A DNA stretch of 11,926 nt from Pontimonas sp. (GCA_021741945.1 JAIOWV010000034.1:1-11926), one strand, 5' to 3'; shown: positions 1 through 6,604, counted from the stretch's first letter. The notes: generated from the letters alone by a model not told the origin. Numbers and translations: made by a program.

Positions 1-654
1 GAGGTTATCTAGCCGGAAGGTGCGTAGGGAAAACAGAATGTAGGCACCCAAGCCTGTATCCGATGAAAGCGCCTCCGCCAACAAAGTAACTCCAATTGCG
101 CTCTGTAAGCCTGCATGGAGCCCGATAAAGACAACTTTCAGGTTAGAGCCAAATCTGACCACCAGGAGTCGTTTGAGTGGGTTGAAACGATACACCTGAG
201 CTACGTCAAGATAGCTTTTGTTAGTTTGGGCGAGAGCCAGTCCTGTGGTTACAGCGACATTGAGCATTGTCGTTGCCGCAACCAAAAAAACTATAGTGCT
301 CGAATCGAAACCAAGCATTGCAATCGCGACCGGAACAATCGCCGCGCTCGGTGTGGCCCTCGCCCAGATCAAGATTGGGTAGAGGGCTTGTGAGAGAAAA
401 TTTGTGAGTGAAATTACAATTCCCAAAACGATGCCGGAAGCTGCTCCGAGCAAATATCCGAACATTCCAGTCTTCATTGTGGCCAGCATGTGGCGACCTA
501 GAAACTCCCCGTCGAGTTCCCTCCCAATGGTGTTCCACAGTTCCCAAGCCGGGTTTAGGAAGGGGTTACCGGCGACAGGTCCACCTAGAAAAACAATAGC
601 CGCGGCTACGCCAGCGGAGATGGCTAGTGACTGCAGCGCTAGCCGCTTGCTCAT
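1..654 (-). CDS. ABC importer permease (SsuC/TauC-like), partial at the left edge
   Basis: The minus-strand reading frame opens at ATG 654-652 and stays open to base 1, giving 218 residues with no stop, so the C-terminus lies outside the window. It is a hydrophobic inner-membrane protein with an N-terminal anchor (about residues 8-25) and several further membrane segments (about 60-85, 95-112, 118-143). Layout and neighbours fit the binding-protein-dependent permease family used for nitrate, sulfonate and taurine uptake. The cytoplasmic EAA loop that should touch the ATPase falls near residues 150-170 (DVAQVYRFN onward) and is degenerate: the usual EAA, Gly and Pro positions are poorly kept. 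Its ATG overlaps the stop of the preceding permease gene as ATGA, so translation is probably coupled. It presumably pairs with that permease as a heterodimer. Family is fairly sure; substrate unknown. Confidence 0.75.
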   Translation of the reverse strand, partial: MSKRLALQSLAISAGVAAAIVFLGGPVAGNPFLNPAWELWNTIGRELDGEFLGRHMLATMKTGMFGYLLGAASGIVLGIVISLTNFLSQALYPILIWARATPSAAIVPVAIAMLGFDSSTIVFLVAATTMLNVAVTTGLALAQTNKSYLDVAQVYRFNPLKRLLVVRFGSNLKVVFIGLHAGLQSAIGVTLLAEALSSDTGLGAYILFSLRTFRLDNL

Positions 655-1415
655 TGCGCGCCAACGTTCGAATGTGAAAAACGAGATTCAATTTGGTCAA
701 TTAGTTTAGAAAGTCCAACACCGACTAGGCCAGCGATAACGACCAGAGCGAAAGCGCGACTTTGGTTTGCGGTGACCTGGGCAACGATGATCTGATGCCC
801 GAGGCCGGGGAGCCCGGCAAAAATTCCCGCAAAGATGGATGCTCCATATGCCGTTGAACCGCCCAGTCTCGCCCCCATCGCGGAAGTGCGGAGCGCAGAG
901 GGCGCGACGACGAATCTAACTTGGTCTAAAAACCCAATACCCAGGACTGAGATCTGCTCCCGGGCTCGTTGAAATGAGTCGCGTGCTCCTCTGAAAATGA
1001 ATACCGCTGATTTAAGAAGGACCATGAGTGTTACGAAAAGTACTCCGACCAACATCGACGAACCGATGGAAGCCAACAATAGAGGCAAAATCGCGATGGA
1101 CGGGAGCGCTCGCACAAAATACAGGGGTTGTCGGATCAGGAGATCGCCCGCTCGAGTTACACCGAACGTGAACGCAACCGCCGTTGTCACGAGAATTCCC
1201 AAAACTAGGCCAAGAAGAGTCGAAAGTAAGGTGTAGCCAAGAGCCAGCCAAAAGGGCACTCCAGCAATCAACTTAACGAGGTTTTGGGCGACTTCTACAA
1301 CAGAGGGGAGCCCCGGTGAATCGAAAAGCAAATCAGCGAGAAACCAGATGATGGGAACTGAAACCAACCCAACAAACCCAACCGCAACGGAACGTAGCCG
1401 AACGCCGGAATTCAT
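651..1415 (-). CDS. ABC importer permease, nitrate/sulfonate/taurine type
   Basis: A 254-residue integral membrane protein. Hydrophobic segments lie near residues 9-31, 56-90 (probably two), 100-142, 178-207 and 217-240, and the length is normal for SsuC/TauC-type permeases. The probable EAA loop is around residues 150-185, where LGIGFLDQVRFVVAPSALR resembles the family pattern (LGxxxxxxxxxxxLPxALP), with AP in place of LP. The start ATG (1415-1413) overlaps the stop of the binding-protein gene by one base (TAATG), and its own stop overlaps the next permease by four bases (ATGA). Both overlaps point to one translationally coupled operon and fixed stoichiometry. No strong Shine-Dalgarno precedes it, as expected for a coupled start. 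It would form half of the transmembrane channel. Substrate not deducible. Confidence 0.82.
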   Translation of the reverse strand: MNSGVRLRSVAVGFVGLVSVPIIWFLADLLFDSPGLPSVVEVAQNLVKLIAGVPFWLALGYTLLSTLLGLVLGILVTTAVAFTFGVTRAGDLLIRQPLYFVRALPSIAILPLLLASIGSSMLVGVLFVTLMVLLKSAVFIFRGARDSFQRAREQISVLGIGFLDQVRFVVAPSALRTSAMGARLGGSTAYGASIFAGIFAGLPGLGHQIIVAQVTANQSRAFALVVIAGLVGVGLSKLIDQIESRFSHSNVGAQ

Positions 1416-2533
1416 TACCCGGCGTAAAATAGGTGTTGAGAGGTCAGTTGGAATCCCGACTCCAATAGGCCATCTTCATAAAGCTTCAGCGGCAGGTACT
1501 GCAGATCATCAAGTTCGATGGGACCCTTCATGAGGTTCGGTATTCGATAGGTCTTGAGTTCTTCGGCCTCAAACCCCCATTCCGATTCCAAGAATTTCAT
1601 GAATTGCTCCCTGTGGCTGGGTTCATCTAACAGGGTGTAAGTGGCTCTCAACCCATCGTCAAAGGCAACAATTAAATCACCGGAATCACGTTGGTGTGCC
1701 TGATCTGTAATCCAAACTGTCGATGGCCCAGGTTCGTACCAATACGCCCCGGGATACATCGCAAGAACAGCACCGTTGGCAAGTGCCATGTTCGCGCGAG
1801 GGCCAGATAAAATTACGGCGTCCAATTGCCCCGCCTCGAAGGCAGCGGCCCTCTCGCTCGAACCCGCCGAAACAAACTGAATATCTTGGGCTCCTAAACC
1901 TTCAACGCGTGCAGCTCGAAGGAGCCCAAGGGTTGCGATTGAATCCATCCCCGATACCCCAATTTTCAGGCCTTCCAAATTATTTAGACCTGTAAAACTA
2001 ATGTCAGGATGGATCAAGAGGGCCGATTCCAGTGCCAAGGCCCCAGAATCATCCAGCGTGGGGGTTAGCGCTCGCGAGAGATCCTCTACGGAGTATTGGT
2101 GAAATCCAGAGATGAACTGTAAATCTAACCCACTATTCGCGATCGCAAGGACCGTCGTGGAAGCAGATTCCGCGGCCACATCGAGACTTCCGCCAACGAT
2201 TGCAGCGATCTTCTCGACGCTACCAGCGTCGACCGAAATTGGCTCGACCCCGAAAAGCTCGAAACAACCCATTTGCTCGCCCCACTCCACGTAAGCCTGA
2301 GTAAACATTCCTCCGCTGTGCCCTACGCGAATTTCTTCCAGATCGCCATTGCCCACTCTGGGTTCGCCACCACAGATAGTCTCGGAGTTCTCCTGAGACG
2401 CCTGCTCCGGACTCGCGTCTGATTTCATTGGCGAGCTAGCGCACCCACCGAGCGACACAAGAATTGCAAGCCCAGCCGCGAAGGTCGCCGACGGTAGCCG
2501 CTTAGTGCCAACTTTCAAGCTGTTGAAAGTCAA
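1415..2533 (-). CDS. ABC importer solute-binding lipoprotein (NMT1/SsuA-like)
   Basis: A 372-residue extracytoplasmic receptor. Residues 1-30 form a lipoprotein signal peptide (basic KRLPS, hydrophobic AGLAILVSLGG) with lipobox LGGC and lipidated Cys31, then a Ser/Glu-rich linker. The mature part begins a type-II periplasmic-binding fold (EIRVGHSGGMFTQAYVEWG) and contains an AGSVEKIAAIVGGSLDVA stretch like the ligand-loop region of NMT1/SsuA proteins. The start is TTG at 2533-2531: GGAGG (2543-2539) lies 5 nt upstream on the minus strand, and no ATG precedes the lipobox. The gene therefore overlaps the ligase gene by 32 nt. It would deliver a small, probably anionic solute to the two downstream permeases. 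The ligand is unknown; a carboxylic acid is suggested only by the ligase next door. Confidence 0.85.
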   Translation of the reverse strand: MTFNSLKVGTKRLPSATFAAGLAILVSLGGCASSPMKSDASPEQASQENSETICGGEPRVGNGDLEEIRVGHSGGMFTQAYVEWGEQMGCFELFGVEPISVDAGSVEKIAAIVGGSLDVAAESASTTVLAIANSGLDLQFISGFHQYSVEDLSRALTPTLDDSGALALESALLIHPDISFTGLNNLEGLKIGVSGMDSIATLGLLRAARVEGLGAQDIQFVSAGSSERAAAFEAGQLDAVILSGPRANMALANGAVLAMYPGAYWYEPGPSTVWITDQAHQRDSGDLIVAFDDGLRATYTLLDEPSHREQFMKFLESEWGFEAEELKTYRIPNLMKGPIELDDLQYLPLKLYEDGLLESGFQLTSQHLFYAG

Positions 2534-3965
2534 TTTTTCCTCCAGGGAGTGTCGGTAGTTCGGACACGAAGTTTACCCTGGATGGGACCATCCACCGTGG
2601 CAAAACTGTTTGAAGAGTCGCGGCCGTAACTCCGGTGTCGAGTGCGGAGAGAGTACCACTCTCAAGCCAGAGAACCATTTTGAGTTTATCCGCAGTTTTC
2701 TCAGCCACCACTGCTGCACGCCGCACTCCAGGAATCTGGCCAGCTACCTTCTCAATTTCTGAAGGCATCACAAAGTTGCCGTTGATCTTCATCATGCGGT
2801 CTTTCCTGCCAACATGCTCGTAATTGTTCAAATCTATTTTTTTTACGAGGTCACCGGACCTCCACTCTCGTTTGCCGTCCGCATTCGTTTCGAACCGACC
2901 GAAGCCAGATAGGTCGGCTTCGAGGTACCCCTGTGCGATGGGCCCGGACACCACAACCTCAAAGCTTTCGTTCCCGAATTTTGGGCTGGCAGAAAGTCGA
3001 ACGAACTCAGGATTGTGTATGCGCCCAATCGGCAGCGTCCCAGACCCATTAAGCCGGTCGAGTCGCTCAGAAAACTTAAAGGCCGCCGGCCCTTCCGTAA
3101 AACCCAACCCGTGGGTAAGAACCGCATCGTCCGGGAGCGCTTCTGCGAGGCGGTAGACGACCTCGAACGCCGCTGCTTCGGAACCAATCTTCAGGCTTGT
3201 CACGCTGGGTAGATTCAGGGCCCAGGGTGATACGTTTTCGGCAACCAATCTTGCAACCTGGGACGGCATATTCAATTCCGTCACCTGTGCTTCTCTTAGT
3301 TCTTGAAGAGACCTGCGTAATGACCTACTTGATAGATCAACAATGTGTAATCTGCTACCCCCGATTAATCGCAGTAATCTATTGATTCCGGCGACCTGGT
3401 GGGGTGATGAAAATGCCGATATGACCGACTCGTCTGCCTTTGCATTTGACCGACTTTTCAGGCTGTGTCGCCACCAGATTGTTGGAAAATCTAGCAATAT
3501 CCCTTTAGGGGCGCCTGTGGAACCGGAGGAAAAGGTAACAATCCCCCTGAAGTCTCTCAAGTTTGCTAGCTGGCTACTGTGCGGCGTTGTGGGCTGTCGG
3601 TCAGTCTCAGCAGTCACAATTTTCTTGGTTTCGCTGTCGAAAACCTTCCCCTGCGACGACAGCAAGTCAAGGTGCGACCCCAACCGTCCAACGGGGTTTC
3701 TTTTGTCCAGCACCGCACAAGAAATACTGCCTAAAAGAGCAGCCAACAAGGTTAGGTAAGACGCTGGGGTTGTCCCCACAATGATCGGTAACGGGGCGTC
3801 TGGGGAGAAGGCGTTTTTATGAGCATGGAGAATTGCGATTTCATCAGAAATGAAATCGGACATAGCTAGAAAACTAATCTCAAAATCTGCACTTGAGATT
3901 GCGATGGAATTTGGTCGACTAGCTACGGAGGCCAGGAACTCATCGAAGAGGGGATTTCCCAGCAT
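2502..3965 (-). CDS. AMP-forming acid ligase (ANL superfamily), first gene of the importer operon
   Basis: A 487-residue member of the acyl-CoA synthetase / NRPS adenylation / luciferase superfamily, which activates a carboxylic acid with ATP to an acyl-adenylate and usually passes it to CoA or a carrier protein. Motifs are in order: phosphate loop FSSGSTGAPKG (145-155), GLGFTEG (286-292, A5-like with Thr290-Glu291), WRSGD (368-372, Asp372 for ribose), hinge GRKD (386-389) followed by KINGNF and PSEIE, and PGGKIDF (474-480) with the adenylation lysine Lys477. All key residues are present, so it looks active. It is slightly short; the N-terminal region is compact. A weak AGGA precedes ATG 3965 by 4 nt. 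It overlaps and leads the solute-binding gene. CoA ligase, acyl-AMP ligase and stand-alone adenylation enzyme cannot be separated by eye. No carrier-protein domain is attached. Confidence 0.85.
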   Translation of the reverse strand: MLGNPLFDEFLASVASRPNSIAISSADFEISFLAMSDFISDEIAILHAHKNAFSPDAPLPIIVGTTPASYLTLLAALLGSISCAVLDKRNPVGRLGSHLDLLSSQGKVFDSETKKIVTAETDRQPTTPHSSQLANLRDFRGIVTFSSGSTGAPKGILLDFPTIWWRHSLKSRSNAKADESVISAFSSPHQVAGINRLLRLIGGSRLHIVDLSSRSLRRSLQELREAQVTELNMPSQVARLVAENVSPWALNLPSVTSLKIGSEAAAFEVVYRLAEALPDDAVLTHGLGFTEGPAAFKFSERLDRLNGSGTLPIGRIHNPEFVRLSASPKFGNESFEVVVSGPIAQGYLEADLSGFGRFETNADGKREWRSGDLVKKIDLNNYEHVGRKDRMMKINGNFVMPSEIEKVAGQIPGVRRAAVVAEKTADKLKMVLWLESGTLSALDTGVTAATLQTVLPRWMVPSRVNFVSELPTLPGGKIDFQQLESWH

Positions 3966-3984
3966 GATTTCCTATCGCTCTTGC

Positions 3985-4000
3985 TCTCTCCGCGGGGAGA
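3985..4000. promoter_or_regulatory. Imperfect 16-bp palindrome upstream of the ligase operon
   Basis: TCTCTCCGCGGGGAGA is palindromic except for one central T/G pair. It ends 20 bp upstream of the ligase start codon and abuts a weak -10 candidate, roughly where a transcription start would fall. That is a typical place for a repressor operator, or it could form a leader hairpin in the mRNA. No regulator gene is in the window. Low certainty. Confidence 0.28.
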
Positions 4001-4027
4001 TTCAAAACGCACAGCTCAAAAGGTAAA
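4000..4027 (-). promoter_or_regulatory. Weak candidate promoter of the ligase/importer operon
   Basis: On the minus strand a TTTACC hexamer (4027-4022) and TTGAAT (4005-4000) are 16 nt apart. Each matches four of six sigma-70-type consensus bases. The -10 touches the 3985-4000 palindrome. The operon needs a promoter in this area because the next upstream gene is divergent, but this exact site is a guess. Confidence 0.22.
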
Positions 4028-4155
4028 GGTCGTGGAGAGAACCTTACGATACTTCTGGTCGAGACGTGAAAGTTGGGTTCGTCTTCGTCCGGCTCGCACC
4101 CAATGGCTACCCGCGTTTTTGCAGTCCTCGTTCAGCTGCCCCGTCTGCTTCCTTG

Positions 4156-4218
4156 TGGGTGATACTGGGTTCGAACCAGTGACCACTTCCGTGTCAGGGA
4201 AGCGCGCTACCGCTGCGC
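4156..4218 (-). pseudogene. tRNA-Val(GAC) fragment lacking its 5' acceptor strand
   Basis: Reading the minus strand from 4218: D-arm GCGC-AGCGGTA-GCGC, G26, anticodon arm CTTCC-CTGACAC-GGAAG (anticodon GAC at 4195-4193), variable loop TGGTC, T-arm ACTGG-TTCGAAC-CCAGT, 3' acceptor strand ATCACCC and discriminator A (4156), followed by CAA. Everything from position 10 onward is a good tRNA-Val. The nine bases that should supply the 5' acceptor and positions 8-9 (4227-4219) make essentially no pairs with ATCACCC, and position 8 is G instead of T. It therefore cannot fold normally and is best called a truncated copy, perhaps an attachment-site remnant. An automated tRNA finder may call it intact with a low score. 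Confidence 0.68.
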
Positions 4219-4381
4219 ACTCTTGTCTGAACCCAAACTGATTTGCTGTGGCTTCAGCCCCTGATTTTTTTGAAAGTCCCATTGGGAAATTAGTTGGGGA
4301 ACTTCTGCAATAAATGCTCGTCGCTTCGAGGGCGGCTCTGTAGTGACTGATTCTCCTTCGGGCACAATTTGATGATGCGGC

Positions 4382-4401
4382 GTACCCCAGTTTTGTACCC
4401 C
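4382..4401 (+). repeat. Two GTACCCC direct repeats, 13-nt period
   Basis: GTACCCC occurs at 4382-4388 and again at 4395-4401, separated by AGTTTT. Short direct repeats beside an integration scar can be arm-type binding sites of a tyrosine integrase. With only two copies of seven bases this could be coincidence. Confidence 0.25.
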
Positions 4402-4509
4402 ATTAATGTCATGTTCGCCGGGGTTTGTAGGTGATTAGAGCTGACGGAAATGTAGTAACTTCCGAGGTTTCAGGACGCCAGGGGACACCCGTAAACCCAA
4501 AGCCGAAAT

Positions 4510-4551
4510 CTGGGGGTCAAGGGGTCGCAGGTTCAAATCCTGTCAGCCCGA
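4510..4551 (+). pseudogene. tRNA-Pro(GGG) 3' half: probable attachment-site scar
   Basis: The plus strand reads anticodon loop CTGGGGG (4510-4516, anticodon GGG, G37 as usual for Pro), 3' anticodon stem TCAAG, variable GGGTC, T-arm GCAGG-TTCAAAT-CCTGT, acceptor CAGCCCG and discriminator A (4551). The upstream bases GAAAT cannot pair with TCAAG, and no D-arm or 5' acceptor is found, so similarity starts precisely at the anticodon loop. Tyrosine integrases typically recombine there, restoring the host tRNA at one end and leaving a displaced 3' half at the other. By that geometry the inserted element lies to the left, with the intact tRNA-Pro beyond the left edge. The intact copy is not visible here. 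Confidence 0.75.
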
Positions 4552-4573
4552 CTGGAATCGCGGAATTTGGAAA

Positions 4574-4602
4574 TTTACTCAATCCCGCACCACTCGTAAA
4601 CT
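4574..4602 (+). promoter_or_regulatory. trhO promoter, leaderless type
   Basis: TTTACT (4574-4579), a 17-nt spacer and TAAACT (4597-4602) lie directly before the trhO start. Only 6 nt separate the -10 from ATG 4609, so transcription should begin at or next to the A of ATG. No Shine-Dalgarno is present, which agrees with a leaderless mRNA. The promoter sits just right of the tRNA-Pro scar, so the insertion left it intact. Confidence 0.55.
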
Positions 4603-4608
4603 GCCTAC

Positions 4609-5493
4609 ATGGCGGTTTACAAGGTCCTGTTGTTCTATACCTTCACGCCTCTTGCCGACCCGGAAGCAATCAGGCTGTGGCAGAGAGATCTGTGTGAATC
4701 TTTGGGCCTCGGGGGCAGGATTCTGATTTCCTCCAACGGCATCAATGGCACCGTGGGTGGGGAACTGAAGGCCGTCAAGAAGTACTGGCGAAAGACCCGG
4801 GAGTATGCGCCCTTCAAAGACATTGACTTCAAGTGGAGCGAGGGCACGGGTCCAGAGGACTTTCCGAAGCTGAAAGTTCGTGTGAGGCCCGAACTGGTGG
4901 GCTTTGGTGCTCCGGAGGAACTAGAGGTTGACGCCGACGGCATAGTCGGTGGTGGCGCCCATCTCAAGCCAGCAGAGCTGCATGAGCTCGTCGCTGCGAA
5001 GGACGTGACCTTCTTTGATGGGCGCAATAAGTGGGAGGCGGATATTGGCCGCTTCAAGAATGCCGTTGTTCCCGATGTTGCGACGTCTCACGACTTTGCT
5101 CGGGAACTCGATAGCGGCAAGTATGACCACCTCAAAGACAAGCCCGTTGTTACCTACTGCACCGGAGGCGTTCGGTGTGAGGTGCTCTCGGCCATGATGA
5201 TCAAACGCGGGTTTAGAGAGGTCTATCAACTAGACGGTGGGATCGTGCGCTACGGGGAAGCGTTTGGCGACTCTGGCCTATGGGAGGGCTCTCTCTACAT
5301 TTTTGATAACCGTAAAGCCGTTACTTTCACGCCGGACGCGGCAGTCATCGGCGTCTGCGCGGGCTGCGGCAGCCCATCGTCGCGGATGGAAAACTGCGGC
5401 AATTCGGCATGCCGTCAACAACTCGTCATCTGCGATTACTGTGCCGCCGGAAGCGTGCGCTGCCAAGAACACGCACTGGAGATTAGCGCTTAG
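4609..5493 (+). CDS. trhO: tRNA uridine(34) hydroxylase TrhO (YceA/UPF0176, rhodanese domain)
   Basis: A 294-residue cytoplasmic protein matching TrhO, which oxygen-dependently hydroxylates U34 of certain tRNAs to 5-hydroxyuridine, the precursor of cmo5U/mo5U wobble bases. The N-terminal domain (about 1-100) carries the family signature GRILISSNGINGTVGG (36-51). The rhodanese domain (about 125-225) has DGRNKWEADIGRFKNA and the active loop YCTGGVRCE (183-191) with catalytic-type Cys184 and a second Cys190. The C-terminus is cysteine-rich (Cys250, 253, 263, 268, 275, 278, 285) and could bind zinc. ATG 4609 is preferred because the -10 box ends 6 nt before it and the protein begins as family members do. 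It converges on the antiporter gene with an 11-nt tail overlap. First conserved gene right of the tRNA scar. Confidence 0.93.
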   Translation: MAVYKVLLFYTFTPLADPEAIRLWQRDLCESLGLGGRILISSNGINGTVGGELKAVKKYWRKTREYAPFKDIDFKWSEGTGPEDFPKLKVRVRPELVGFGAPEELEVDADGIVGGGAHLKPAELHELVAAKDVTFFDGRNKWEADIGRFKNAVVPDVATSHDFARELDSGKYDHLKDKPVVTYCTGGVRCEVLSAMMIKRGFREVYQLDGGIVRYGEAFGDSGLWEGSLYIFDNRKAVTFTPDAAVIGVCAGCGSPSSRMENCGNSACRQQLVICDYCAAGSVRCQEHALEISA

Positions 5494-6598
5494 ATTTTGG
5501 GTCTTTGCCTCGTGCGATGGCACGGCCTCTGTACACGCCAAGCTCGAAGAAGGTCACGGCGAGCAAGATGATGCCCACCAGGGGCAGAACAAACCAGAGC
5601 ATTACGGAGGTGAAGCCCTCCGCGGCGTCGTGCTCGGTTGACGCCAGCACCACGAACAACAGATAGGCCGTGTAGAGAAGGAGGAACAGTCCGCCCTCCC
5701 ACCGAGCAAGAATGAAGCCGGTGAAGGCTAAAGGCAGGAGAGCCACCGATGCTGCGAGCATCAGAGGCAAATCTATGGCGATCGCGGCTTCTGGAACAGG
5801 GATTCCCTGCCCGAGGAGGATTGCCGGCAGTCCTAGGACCATTCCGATGTTGAAGATGTTGCTACCGACAATGTTGCCCACCGCCATGTCTCGTTCGCCC
5901 CGGCGGATAGCAATAATCGATGTAGCGAGTTCGGGAAGCGACGTGCCAATGGCCACCACCGTCAGCCCCACGACGAGACCGCTGACCCCGAGAGCCGTCG
6001 CGATGTTGACCGCGCCGGTAACCAGTGATTGCGACCCACCGACAAGAAGCCCGACGCCGAGAGCCAGAAGAATCGATGCCAGCCACAGCGGCACGGGTTG
6101 GCTATTCAGTGGCAGTGTCTCGGGGTTCGCCTCAACCTCGCGAGCCTCGCGACGTCCCAGTCGGATGCTAATGACCGCGTGGGCAAGCAGCCCGCCGAAA
6201 AGAATGAGGCCATCAATAAGCCCGATCTGTCCGTCGAGACTTACAGCGACGAGCAGCACCGACAGACCGACCATAATCGGCAAGTCCACTCGCACGAGTT
6301 GACGCTTGATAATCAGCGGACTAATTACCGCGGAGAGGCCAAGAATGAGGAGGATGTTCGCAATGTTGCTGCCCACCACGTTTCCGATGGCGAGGCCAGG
6401 TTCGCCATTGAGCACTGCGCCTACGGTGACGGCAAACTCTGGCGCTGAGGTCGCGGCGGAGACAACCAGAAGTCCGATCACTAGAGGCGAAATGCCCGCA
6501 CGGACAGCGAACGTAGACGCTGAACGGACCAAAGCCTCTCCACCGAGAATCAACAGAACCAGGCCAAGAACGACCCATCCAATGTCCGCCAGAAGCAT
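5483..6598 (-). CDS. CaCA-family sodium/calcium antiporter (YrbG-like)
   Basis: A 371-residue inner-membrane exchanger with the two inverted alpha repeats of the cation/Ca2+ exchanger family. Alpha-1 spans about 42-86 (ATSAPE with Glu54, then GNVVGSNIANI 72-82). Alpha-2 spans about 211-256 (GTSLPE with Glu223, then GNIVGSNIFNI 241-251). Glu54 and Glu223 are the expected cation ligands. A soluble loop rich in Arg/Glu (about 147-168) separates the halves, and the C-terminal half carries extra membrane segments and a basic tail (GKDPKSKR). Alpha-1 has Ala49 where many relatives have Gly. It probably exports Ca2+ against Na+ or H+ influx. The ATG at 6598 has TAAAAT exactly 6 nt upstream and no Shine-Dalgarno. 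It lies downstream of the ABC-F gene but with its own promoter, so it is probably a single unit. Confidence 0.9.
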   Translation of the reverse strand: MLLADIGWVVLGLVLLILGGEALVRSASTFAVRAGISPLVIGLLVVSAATSAPEFAVTVGAVLNGEPGLAIGNVVGSNIANILLILGLSAVISPLIIKRQLVRVDLPIMVGLSVLLVAVSLDGQIGLIDGLILFGGLLAHAVISIRLGRREAREVEANPETLPLNSQPVPLWLASILLALGVGLLVGGSQSLVTGAVNIATALGVSGLVVGLTVVAIGTSLPELATSIIAIRRGERDMAVGNIVGSNIFNIGMVLGLPAILLGQGIPVPEAAIAIDLPLMLAASVALLPLAFTGFILARWEGGLFLLLYTAYLLFVVLASTEHDAAEGFTSVMLWFVLPLVGIILLAVTFFELGVYRGRAIARGKDPKSKR

Positions 6599-6604
6599 GC
6601 CTGA

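Larger units (their letters stand above)
3966..4608. other. Non-coding island/chromosome junction
   Basis: These 643 bases contain no convincing protein gene. They hold the control region of the ligase operon (to about 4030), a tRNA-Val fragment (minus), an AT-rich stretch near 4260-4320, a pair of GTACCCC direct repeats (4382-4388 and 4395-4401), a tRNA-Pro 3' half (plus) and the trhO promoter. The short open frames here encode phrases such as TGFEPVTTSVSG and VAGSNPVSPT, which arise from translating tRNA sequence and should not be annotated. Composition, divergent flanks and tRNA pieces together mark it as the edge of an inserted segment. Confidence 0.7.

Noticed and set aside
4156..4227. 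A functional full-length tRNA-Val
   Set aside because: The 5' acceptor bases do not pair with the 3' strand and T8 is missing, so the cloverleaf cannot close.
3981..4282. Small open frames on both strands with TGFEPVTTSVSG or VVTGSNPVSPT
   Set aside because: These phrases are translations of the tRNA-Val sequence and its complement, a well-known source of false protein predictions.
4431..4697. 88-codon open frame containing VAGSNPVSPT
   Set aside because: It is read through the tRNA-Pro 3' half and then out of frame into trhO; no family resemblance.
5712..6302. 196-codon plus-strand open frame opposite the antiporter
   Set aside because: It is rich in Arg/Pro/Ser/Thr, typical of antisense of a GC-rich membrane gene, and the antiporter alpha repeats on the other strand are unmistakable.
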